Of a stretch of DNA of 25,326 bases, positions 7,647-15,027 are shown one piece after another. The notes under the pieces were generated by a model. That model searched no databases. It saw nothing but the letters and a program-made list of their open reading frames with translations, and was not told the DNA's origin. The stretch spans positions 1 to 25,326 of the forward strand of contig DAOQAG010000052.1 of the NCBI GenBank assembly GCA_035353815.1, given 5' to 3'. This DNA is from JAKPUX01 sp035353815. Its GTDB lineage: Bacteria > Zhuqueibacterota > Zhuqueibacteria > Residuimicrobiales > Residuimicrobiaceae. The position numbers were made by a program, and so were the translations under genes. The first letter of the stretch is position 1. Every line of letters begins with the position of its first letter.

Positions 7647-9391
7647 CTGGCCGCCATCATTGTGAGATCATCGGATTGCGGCATCCCGGTGCAATGGCGG
7701 CGTACGGCTTCAACAACGCGTTCCACAAGTTCGCGCAGCGGCAGGCCAAGAGCGGGTTTGATGACCGCCTCCAGGCGTTCCTCCTCGAAATCCTCCTCAT
7801 GGGCATTTTTGGCTTCGGTGACACCATCGGTGAAGAGGAACAGGAGATCGTCTTTTTGCAGCGCTACCTTTTCAGACTGGTAAGGCATGTTGGGCAGCAT
7901 GCCGAGCAACAGTCCGCCGGTTTCAAGGCGCTTGATGGTTCCGTCCGCGTGGAAGAGATAGGGTAAATTGTGCCCGGCGTTGACATAGCTGAAGGTATGC
8001 CCGGCCAGATCGAATTCACCATAAAAAAACGTGATGAACTTGTCAAAGCTGGTGTTGGCCTGGATGAAATTGTTGAGCCTTCCGATCATGGCCGGGATAT
8101 CGCCTCCCGGGGTGACCAGGTTATGGAGTCCGGCATGGAGCGAGGACATCAGAAGCGAAGCGGGAACGCCCTTGCCGGAGACGTCGGCGATGGTGATGGC
8201 CACATGATCGTTGTCGATATCGATGCAATCGAAGTAATCACCGCCGACCTGGCTGGTCGGGATATTGAGGCCGTGGATCTCCAGGCCGGAATGGCCCGGA
8301 CATTCTTGCGGCAGCAGCCGCTGCTGGATGTCGCGGGCAATGTTGAGTTCTTCCTCGATGCGCTGTTTTGCCAGCGCCTCTTCAAAAAGCCGGGCGTTCT
8401 CGATCGATATCATCGCCAGGTTGCAGAGGGTGGAAAGAAATTCATGTTCATCGGATTGGAAGGGCTGGGGTGCAATTTTTTCACCCACCGCGAGCAGGCC
8501 GCGGGTCTCCTCCTGAATCTGCATCGGGATCAGCAGCTTGAGTTGATGCGAACGCAGCGGTTCCAGATCGGCGGCCATCTCTTCCGTCGTGATGTCGACG
8601 AGATGGTTCACCTGGCTGAGGCCCGCGAGAACCGCGGGTGTGCTCAGTTCCTGGCGGCTTTTGTCGTCGACGCGCAGGCCGCGGGCCGCGCAGAGGGAAA
8701 AGCTCCCCTCCTCACGCAGGTAGAGATAACAGCGGCTGATGACCAGCTCTCCCATCACCGCATAGATCAGCAAATTGATGATGCGCTCGCGCTCCAGCGT
8801 GGCGTTGAGTTCCTTACCGATCTCGAACAGGGTGCGCAATTCCTGCACTCTTTTATCGAGCTGGCGATTGACCCGTTCCAGTTTCTGGTACATCAGGGCG
8901 TTTTCGATGGCGGAGGCCGCAATATTGGAGAGGGAAATCAGGTACTCAACTTCAGAGGGTGAGAAGGGAACGCCGCCGAGCTTGGGTCCAAGGCCCAAAA
9001 CACCCACGGTGCGCTGGATGCTGGTGATCGGGATGATCAGATCGACCCCGTGTTCCTCAAAAAAGGCTTTCAGCTGTTCATTCGCCGGCGGAAGCTCCGC
9101 CACGGAGAGGGGGTCCGCCATCTCCTCCGCAAAGCCCACCTTTTTGCCGGCGAGTGTGCGCGGCAGCCCCTTGAGGGCGGCAATTTCCATGAGATGGTTT
9201 TCGTTGGCGACCAGGACCACGCCGCGACCGATCATCATGCGGCCCATCAGGGTGAGCAGCAGATTGTTGAGGGTGGAGCGTACCTGCAGCGAGGAGTTGA
9301 GGACCTGACTCATCTCGAAGAGGGACTGCAGTTCGACGAGACGCTCATCCAGCTCGCGGGCGACAGCGCTTTGCGACATCGGCTCTTTCAC
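7634..9391 (-). CDS. GAF-GAF-PP2C (SpoIIE/RsbU-type) phosphatase
   Basis: This is a soluble cytoplasmic phosphatase of 585 residues with two tandem GAF-like sensor domains (about 20-170 and 180-335). A signalling helix (about 335-360) joins them to a complete PP2C domain. Its motifs are VGGDYFD (382-388), ADVSGKGVPASLL (402-414), FTDGVTEA (520-527) and SDDLTMM (573-579). No membrane segment is present. The expected target is the phosphorylated STAS antagonist encoded two genes upstream. The start shown is a GTG; an in-frame ATG at 9379 (MSQSAV) is an alternative, and neither has a convincing ribosome site. It lies 16 bp after the anti-sigma gene and overlaps the REC-phosphatase gene. The ligands of the GAF domains cannot be predicted. 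Confidence 0.94.
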   Translation of the reverse strand: MKEPMSQSAVARELDERLVELQSLFEMSQVLNSSLQVRSTLNNLLLTLMGRMMIGRGVVLVANENHLMEIAALKGLPRTLAGKKVGFAEEMADPLSVAELPPANEQLKAFFEEHGVDLIIPITSIQRTVGVLGLGPKLGGVPFSPSEVEYLISLSNIAASAIENALMYQKLERVNRQLDKRVQELRTLFEIGKELNATLERERIINLLIYAVMGELVISRCYLYLREEGSFSLCAARGLRVDDKSRQELSTPAVLAGLSQVNHLVDITTEEMAADLEPLRSHQLKLLIPMQIQEETRGLLAVGEKIAPQPFQSDEHEFLSTLCNLAMISIENARLFEEALAKQRIEEELNIARDIQQRLLPQECPGHSGLEIHGLNIPTSQVGGDYFDCIDIDNDHVAITIADVSGKGVPASLLMSSLHAGLHNLVTPGGDIPAMIGRLNNFIQANTSFDKFITFFYGEFDLAGHTFSYVNAGHNLPYLFHADGTIKRLETGGLLLGMLPNMPYQSEKVALQKDDLLFLFTDGVTEAKNAHEEDFEEERLEAVIKPALGLPLRELVERVVEAVRRHCTGMPQSDDLTMMAARWLK

Positions 9392-9407
9392 AAGGGACCC
9401 ATTCTCA

Positions 9408-9866
9408 TCAGCTGATGACCCGTGAGTTTTTGCGGCTGATCAGATACTTGACCATACGCACCTGATTGCGCACTCCCGGCTTGATATCATAATCGACCTC
9501 GTCCATCAGGGTGCGCATCAAAAAGATGCCGAGGCCGCCGACGCGGAGTTCTGCCAGATATTCCTTCATATCGGGAGGGCGGATGGAATCCGGATTGAAC
9601 CCTTTGCCGTGGTCAGTGACGACCAGGGTCAGTTTCTGGTAGTCGATAAATATGGCGACATCGAGGGTCTTGTCGTGCGCGGTATCGGTATAGGCATGTT
9701 TCATAACGTTGGTGCATGCCTCATCAACCGCCAGCTCGATCTTGCCGACATCGTCTTCGACAAAGCCTACCTTTTCGGCTACCTTGCCAACGAAGAACCG
9801 GATCAACTCCAGATTCTCCGTTTGACTGGGAATGCGCAGCTTGTATTCAATTTTTGCTTTTGGCAT
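9408..9866 (-). CDS. Anti-sigma factor/serine kinase, HATPase (RsbW/SpoIIAB-like)
   Basis: This GHKL-ATPase kinase of the partner-switching type should phosphorylate the STAS protein encoded just upstream and bind a sigma factor or other target. It has 152 residues from the ATG. Visible motifs are the N box KIELAVDEACTNVMKHAY, the G1 box TDHGKGF and the G2 box GGLGIFLM, all intact. An in-frame GTG at 9878 is open, but the ATG at 9866 has an AGGTGG site about 8 bases upstream, while the GTG has none. The gene follows the STAS gene after an 80 bp gap holding a small hairpin. No sigma factor gene is in the window, so the partner that it holds is unknown. Confidence 0.94.
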   Translation of the reverse strand: MPKAKIEYKLRIPSQTENLELIRFFVGKVAEKVGFVEDDVGKIELAVDEACTNVMKHAYTDTAHDKTLDVAIFIDYQKLTLVVTDHGKGFNPDSIRPPDMKEYLAELRVGGLGIFLMRTLMDEVDYDIKPGVRNQVRMVKYLISRKNSRVIS

Positions 9867-9911
9867 GGGGGGTTCCACCTAATTTACTTGGGATTAGTTC
9901 AGGACGTAACG

Positions 9912-9929
9912 CTCCGGCAACAGCCGGAG
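9912..9929. other. Hairpin between the STAS and anti-sigma genes
   Basis: CTCCGGC-AACA-GCCGGAG is a perfect 7-bp stem with a 4-base loop, 18 bases after the STAS stop. No T-run follows, so it is not a standard terminator. In the middle of an operon it could protect the upstream mRNA end or lower expression of the kinase relative to its antagonist. Confidence 0.6.
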
Positions 9930-9946
9930 AGCGGCGCAGGCCCCAG

Positions 9947-10318
9947 TCACTCGTCAGAGGAGGCTGGTTCTTTTCTCGGAAACATGGCAGCTGCTTCGTC
10001 CTGCTTGTCGAAGATCTGGTAAATCGTCGGGAAACCCAACAAATCAAAAACACGGTAAATCTTGGGAGACATGCTGCACATCTTGATATCACCGTTCCGG
10101 CTCCTCACCTCCTCGATAAATCCCATAAATACCCCCAGTCCGGCGCTGCTGATATAACTGAGGTCCTTGAAATCCACCAGGATGTTGACCTTCTGATCGT
10201 CAATCAGCTTCTGGATCGCCTCCTCCAGGGCAGGTGCTGTATGAGCATCCAGGAAGCCAATGATCTTTAGCGTCGTCAGATCCACACTGTCCTGGCGCAC
10301 TACCTTGAAATTTTCCAT
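9947..10318 (-). CDS. STAS-domain anti-sigma factor antagonist (RsbV/SpoIIAA-like)
   Basis: This 123-residue protein is a single STAS domain, the phospho-switch of partner-switching pathways. Unphosphorylated, it would sequester the HATPase kinase encoded next to it. Phosphorylated, it would release the kinase. The signature runs DFKDLSYISSAGLGVFMG (49-66), and the predicted phosphorylated serine is Ser58, directly before AGL. A 15-residue charged tail (FPRKEPASSDE end) follows the fold. The ATG has a strong GGAGGAG site 5 bases upstream. It sits between two phosphatase genes and the kinase gene. It is the only STAS protein here, so all four phosphatases in the operon may act on it; that convergence is inferred. 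Confidence 0.95.
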   Translation of the reverse strand: MENFKVVRQDSVDLTTLKIIGFLDAHTAPALEEAIQKLIDDQKVNILVDFKDLSYISSAGLGVFMGFIEEVRSRNGDIKMCSMSPKIYRVFDLLGFPTIYQIFDKQDEAAAMFPRKEPASSDE

Positions 10319-10357
10319 TCAAACTCCTCCATCCAGAGAAAAGGCACAACGGTTTGA

Positions 10358-12436
10358 CTATACAGCCTTCAAGACCAGAAAGGTCAGGTCATCATGGGAT
10401 TTCGCCGTATCGACGAAGGTGTCGATCTCTGCGATCAAATGGCCGATGATTTCCGGCGGCGGCAGCTGCTGATGGCGCTGGAAAAGGGTGACCAGCCGGA
10501 TCTCCGTGAACTCTTCGCCGCGGGGATTACGCGCCTCGATGGCGCCGTCGGTGTAAAAAAGAAGGGTGTCGCCCTGGCGCAAGGGGACCGTCATTTCCTC
10601 GACGGCGCCCGCAAAGTTGGCCCCGCTGTCGAGCCCCAGCCCCATCCCGTGCGGCTCAAGCACCTGCACCTCGGGGGTGTCATGGGCGGCGAGCAGGATC
10701 GGGCATTGGCCCGCGCGGCAGAAGCGGAAGCGCCGATCGCGCACATCGATGATCCCATAGATCAGGCTCACAAAGATGTTGCGGTCGACATTGCCATAGA
10801 GTGTTTCGTTGGCGGCCAGCAGCAGCGTTTTGGGTGAATCGTGCTGCGGCGCCAGGGCTTCCATGATGCCCTTTAGCTCCGCCATGATGAAGGCGGCCGA
10901 GGCTCCCTTGCCGGAGACATCACCGATGACCAGGCCGAGACGGTGCGCATCGATGCGGAAAAAATCATAATAATCACCACCGACTTCGTTGGCGGTGATG
11001 CAGACCGCTTCGATGGCCACGCCGGGCAATTGCGGCATCTCTTTCGGCAGCAGCTTCATCTGCGCCGTGTGCGCAATGCGCAGCTCTTCCTCGAGGCGCT
11101 CTTTGACCAGCGAGGCCTCCACCAGCCGGGCATTGCGGATGGCGATGACGACCTGATCGCTGAAGGCGCGCAGCATGTCGAGGTCATCCTGCTCAAAACC
11201 ATATTCGATCTTCTTGCCGACATAGAGACAACCGACCGCCTCCTCGCCGCTCCGCAGCGGAACCGCGATGACCGACTGAACATCCCGTTTCCAGATGCTC
11301 ATAGCGACATGCACCGGGCTCTTGCTGATCTGGTTGAGGAGCTTGGGCTGCAGCGGCGCCACAGCCCAGGCCGCAACCGGCGGCGGCACGCCCGCGGACT
11401 GTTCGGATTCGGTGAGATTTCTGGCGGCGACGAGATGCCAGGCTCCCCCCTGCCCATCGGCCAGCGTCAGCCAGCTGCTGTCAGCCTCGGTAACCTGCAG
11501 AGCGAGGTCGACGGTGGTATCAGCCAGCTTGGTAAGATCGAATTCCGAGCTGATAGCGCGGCTCAGGGTATGCAGGGATGCGAGCTGTTTGAGCTGGCGA
11601 TCAAAGAGCGTGGCGGTTGGCAGCCTTGCGATCAAGGCAACGAAGGCCATACTGATATAGATCGAGAGAAAGAGAAAACCCAGGTCGACGAAGCGCCCGA
11701 GCACCGGGCTGAACAGAGCAGCGGGATTGGAGGTGTGATATTTCACATAGAGCAGCCACTCGATGGGCACCAGGATGAGGCCGCCCCAGAATACCGTCAG
11801 CTTTTGCTTGCGATTGAGGAAACTGAGCCAGCTGACGCGAAAGGAGTTGAGCACCATGAGATTGATCACGATGAAGAGTAGCAAATAGCCGATGCTCTCG
11901 CTGCTCAGCCGGTAGGAAAAGCGGATGGTCAGATCGCCGATTTTGATCACACTGAGGATGGCGTAGAACACGAGGACGAGCATGAGCAGGAGAAAATGCA
12001 GGGCGGTATTTTTCTTCTGTTTGATAAAAATCAGATTGCGAATGGTGCCGAGGATCACCAGAACGAAGAGGGTCGAGAAGAGCGCCCAGGCGGTCAGGAT
12101 AAAATAGGTGATCATGCTGCCATAGAGGGCGTTATGACCGGTGCTGATGCTTTCCGCCGCAAAGGGTTCGAGGTCGGAGATCAGCAGCAGCAGAAAGGTC
12201 CCGAGGATCAGGAAGAAGAGGGAACGCAGGCCGCGGAGGATATTGCGGTCTGAGGCCCAGCGCTGATTGTAGATGATCGGCAGCGAGAGGATCAAAGCCA
12301 GGGTGATAAAGCCTTCGCGCAGATAGCGCAAGGGCACATTGTCAAAGAGCCCGCCGAGGAGATTCAGATCGATCAGCACGCCGCCGAGCAAAAGGGTGAG
12401 CGGCAGGATCAGGGATATATTGCGAAGGCGTTTCAT
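10358..12436 (-). CDS. Membrane-bound GAF-PP2C (SpoIIE/RsbU-type) phosphatase
   Basis: This is a 692-residue inner-membrane protein. The first 270 residues contain about eight hydrophobic helices with short loops. A GAF-like domain (about 285-440) and a helix lead into a PP2C domain. Its motifs are VGGDYYD (485-491), GDVSGKGASAAF (505-516), YTDGAIEA (628-635) and HDDLTFL (681-687), all intact. The cytoplasmic phosphatase would be tuned by a membrane or small-molecule signal and act on the STAS protein encoded 39 bp downstream. The membrane part resembles a generic multi-TM sensor module with no family that I can name. It starts 7 bp after the preceding phosphatase gene and is surely co-transcribed with it. 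Confidence 0.94.
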   Translation of the reverse strand: MKRLRNISLILPLTLLLGGVLIDLNLLGGLFDNVPLRYLREGFITLALILSLPIIYNQRWASDRNILRGLRSLFFLILGTFLLLLISDLEPFAAESISTGHNALYGSMITYFILTAWALFSTLFVLVILGTIRNLIFIKQKKNTALHFLLLMLVLVFYAILSVIKIGDLTIRFSYRLSSESIGYLLLFIVINLMVLNSFRVSWLSFLNRKQKLTVFWGGLILVPIEWLLYVKYHTSNPAALFSPVLGRFVDLGFLFLSIYISMAFVALIARLPTATLFDRQLKQLASLHTLSRAISSEFDLTKLADTTVDLALQVTEADSSWLTLADGQGGAWHLVAARNLTESEQSAGVPPPVAAWAVAPLQPKLLNQISKSPVHVAMSIWKRDVQSVIAVPLRSGEEAVGCLYVGKKIEYGFEQDDLDMLRAFSDQVVIAIRNARLVEASLVKERLEEELRIAHTAQMKLLPKEMPQLPGVAIEAVCITANEVGGDYYDFFRIDAHRLGLVIGDVSGKGASAAFIMAELKGIMEALAPQHDSPKTLLLAANETLYGNVDRNIFVSLIYGIIDVRDRRFRFCRAGQCPILLAAHDTPEVQVLEPHGMGLGLDSGANFAGAVEEMTVPLRQGDTLLFYTDGAIEARNPRGEEFTEIRLVTLFQRHQQLPPPEIIGHLIAEIDTFVDTAKSHDDLTFLVLKAV

Positions 12437-12443
12437 AGGATGC

Positions 12444-14867
12444 TCAGGCTGTTGGCAATATGCGCATGATCACCATGGTCATGTCGTCGTGCTGGGGTGA
12501 ATGGCCGACGAAGTGGGCTACCTGGGTCTTGATTTTAGCCAGTATCTCTTCCGTGGGAAGGTCGGCATGCCGGCGGATGGATTGGGCCAGCCGCTCTTCA
12601 CTGAATTCATTGGCATACTGGTTCATGGCTTCCGAGAAGCCATCGGTGTAGAGCACGAAGAGATCCCCCGGATGGATGTCGATGGTTGTCTCCTTGATGA
12701 TGGCATCGAATATTTCACCCGGTTCCAGTCCCAGGGCGATGCCGGGTGGCAGCAAGCGCTCAAAAAAATCATCCTGCGGCCGGTACCAGAAGATGGGGTC
12801 ATGCCCTGCCCGGGCGATCGTCAGTTTCCTTGTTTCGAGGTCGAGGACGCCAAAAATGAGACTGATGAAATGGCCGCGATCCACGTTCTCATAAAAAAGC
12901 CGGTTCATTTCGATCAGGATCTGGGCGGGACCCCAGGTGGTCCGGCTGAGTGAGCGCAGAAAGCCTTTGGTCAAGGTCATGTAAAACGCGGCGGAGACGC
13001 CCTTGCCGGAGACATCGCCGATGGCAAACCCGAGGCGGTTTCCGCCCAGGTCGATGAAATCGTAATAGTCGCCGCCCACCTCCGAGGCCGGAACACAGGT
13101 GCTGGAAATTTCCAGTCCCGGCAAACGCGGATTTTCCTTGGGTAAAAAGCTCATCTGCACGCGGCGGGCAATTTCGAGTTCCCGTTTCAGCCGCTCGTTC
13201 TCTACCATTTTTACGGCCTGGCGTGGCAAAAAGTTGCGCAGCTGCTCCTGGCTCATATAGACCGGCCAACCCCAGGCGGCAACGACCGCTGCCGCCAGCA
13301 AGGGGGCAAGCAGGAACAAACCGGAATACCAGAAGGTCGGGTGCCCCAGGCTGAGCAGCCGCGCCGAAGCAAAAAGGGTGGCAAAGGTAAAGTGGGTCAT
13401 GATCACCGCGATAAAATCGCAGCGCAACAGGATCAGGGCAAAAAGCAGGCCCATCCCGCCGCCGATCAGCATATTGGCGGCGAGGGGCTCACTGGGGAGA
13501 TGGAATGAATCATGCAGGCCGATCCCGGCGATCAACCCGAAAAGCAGGGGCGCCCAGCCGGATCTCGGCAACCATTTGGCAAGAACGGAGACAAGCGCCA
13601 GAACCAGCGCGAACTGATACCAGAGCACCTGATTGAAGACATTGAGCAGGCTGAACAGAAAGGGATTGGTGCTGGCATCCCGATGCAACTCCGCACCCCA
13701 CTCGGCCAGACTGACATTGGCGAACAACGAAGTGACGGTCAGGAGCAGGGCCACCAGGCCGGCAAGGCCGAATCCAAAGCACAGCCCCTGCAGCAGCGCC
13801 CGGGCGAACGCGCGATGCCGGAACTGGCCGCGCAGCAGGGCATCGAGATTGAGCAGTTTCTCGCCTGAGAGCGAGCGCGCGGAGGATTCGCCGACCGCGA
13901 CCGCCAGGAGCATGGCCAGGCCGACCATGAAGGCCGAGACAGCGGTGCTCATCAGGAGGGAATAGATATCGCGATGGTCCGGATCCAGGGCGATGATCAG
14001 GATGGTCAGGCCGCTGGAAGCCAGCGCCGGAACCATGGCGGTGCGAAAATTGATGCTGTCACTGCGGAGCCGCCGGATCAGCTGCATCAGATAGAGCAGG
14101 CTGAGGCCGAGCATCAACAGGGTAAAGGGCAAGATGCGCATGGCCCGGCTGTTCTGCCATGCGGCAGAGATGCCGGGCGGATTGTACTGCCGGGCAAATT
14201 TGCTGATGATGGCGCCACTGACGACGATATTGAGTTGCTGCTGCAAGCCGCAGATCGGCTCGCGTCGCGTAAAGGTGAATTGATGCTCTGTGCGGGAATC
14301 CAGTTTGCTGCTGTTCGACTGACTCAGGCTGTAGAGTCGGGCCTCATCGCCGAGGGCCTGGCGCAGGGTACTCACGGCCAGCATCTGTGCCATGGAATCG
14401 CTCAGATTGACACCCAGGCTCTCCTTGCCAGGCTCCGACCAAAATGCCACGGGTTTTCCATACAGGTCGAGCTGCAGCACGAATTCATTAAAAGAGGCTA
14501 CAGCGGAATGGCTGGTGTGGCCAGGAGCCTGCTCATAATCCGCTGGACGTGTCCAGGTGATCTGCCAGGTATAGGCGGGGAGCTGCCGCAGAGCCGAATC
14601 CCGCTGCATGGGGGCATAGCGGTTTTCAATATACTGGATCAGATCCCGCCGGACCTGCATGGAGGCGTCCGAGCGGTATTCATCGGGAGGCAGACCAAAG
14701 GCTGTGAGCTGCAGTCCAGCCGCCTTGACCGCTTCCGTGCGGTTCAGGGTAACGTGGTGGGGAAGAACGGAAAGAAATCGGGGCGCAAAGAGCGCAAATA
14801 GCAGGGCACCTGCTAATGCGACGGCCAGCAGCAACGGCCAACGATATCCTTTCTTCTCGCTATGCAT
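12444..14867 (-). CDS. Polytopic membrane PP2C (SpoIIE/RsbU-type) phosphatase with outer domain
   Basis: This is the first gene of the long operon. Counting from the ATG at 14912 (822 residues), it has a membrane helix at about 25-48 and an outer, probably periplasmic, region of about 210 residues (50-258). About nine to ten helices follow (258-550). The C-terminal PP2C domain has VGGDYYD (612-618), GDVSGKGVSAAF (632-643), YTDGFSEA (755-762) and HDDMTMV (808-814). The start is uncertain. ATG 14912 would lie only 2-3 bases from the predicted transcript start. ATG 14867, 15 codons later, gives a normal basic head before the first helix (MHSEKKGYR), and I use it. Neither has a good ribosome site. 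The outer region probably senses the envelope or an extracellular cue; its ligand is unknown. Confidence 0.9.
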   Translation of the reverse strand: MHSEKKGYRWPLLLAVALAGALLFALFAPRFLSVLPHHVTLNRTEAVKAAGLQLTAFGLPPDEYRSDASMQVRRDLIQYIENRYAPMQRDSALRQLPAYTWQITWTRPADYEQAPGHTSHSAVASFNEFVLQLDLYGKPVAFWSEPGKESLGVNLSDSMAQMLAVSTLRQALGDEARLYSLSQSNSSKLDSRTEHQFTFTRREPICGLQQQLNIVVSGAIISKFARQYNPPGISAAWQNSRAMRILPFTLLMLGLSLLYLMQLIRRLRSDSINFRTAMVPALASSGLTILIIALDPDHRDIYSLLMSTAVSAFMVGLAMLLAVAVGESSARSLSGEKLLNLDALLRGQFRHRAFARALLQGLCFGFGLAGLVALLLTVTSLFANVSLAEWGAELHRDASTNPFLFSLLNVFNQVLWYQFALVLALVSVLAKWLPRSGWAPLLFGLIAGIGLHDSFHLPSEPLAANMLIGGGMGLLFALILLRCDFIAVIMTHFTFATLFASARLLSLGHPTFWYSGLFLLAPLLAAAVVAAWGWPVYMSQEQLRNFLPRQAVKMVENERLKRELEIARRVQMSFLPKENPRLPGLEISSTCVPASEVGGDYYDFIDLGGNRLGFAIGDVSGKGVSAAFYMTLTKGFLRSLSRTTWGPAQILIEMNRLFYENVDRGHFISLIFGVLDLETRKLTIARAGHDPIFWYRPQDDFFERLLPPGIALGLEPGEIFDAIIKETTIDIHPGDLFVLYTDGFSEAMNQYANEFSEERLAQSIRRHADLPTEEILAKIKTQVAHFVGHSPQHDDMTMVIMRILPTA

Positions 14868-14920
14868 GGCGGAGAAAGCGGTCCCTTTCTTTAAGTGCCC
14901 AGGACATGTCAAATTTTGAA

Positions 14921-14949
14921 AAATTAGTCAATTTGCAGCTTCAAATCAA
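14921..14949 (-). promoter_or_regulatory. Candidate promoter of the partner-switching operon
   Basis: On the minus strand, TTGATT (14944-14949) and TAATTT (14921-14926) are 17 bases apart, the same pair and spacing as before the multi-domain sensor gene. Transcription would start near 14914, two or three bases before the ATG at 14912 and about 47 bases before the ATG at 14867. Confidence 0.5.
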
Positions 14950-15027
14950 GGGAAATATCGTGCGGACCGCGTAAGGCGTCACGATCGAGCCGGTCCTTGG
15001 GGCACCGGCACAGCTACCGTGATTCCG

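Noticed and set aside
9408..10318. A sigma factor gene next to the STAS/HATPase pair
   Set aside because: I looked in all surrounding genes for sigma-70 region 2/4 patterns and found none; every neighbouring gene has another clear identity or is a membrane protein.
12444..14912. CAAX-protease (CPBP) domain in the membrane part of the first phosphatase
   Set aside because: Only fragments resemble the motifs and the required Glu-Glu and His-Asn pairs are not complete, so I do not assign the domain.
14989..15009. Hairpin after the Memo-AMMECR1 gene as a terminator
   Set aside because: The stem is interrupted (6 + 2 bp with a bulge) and has no T-run on the minus strand, so it is too weak to call.
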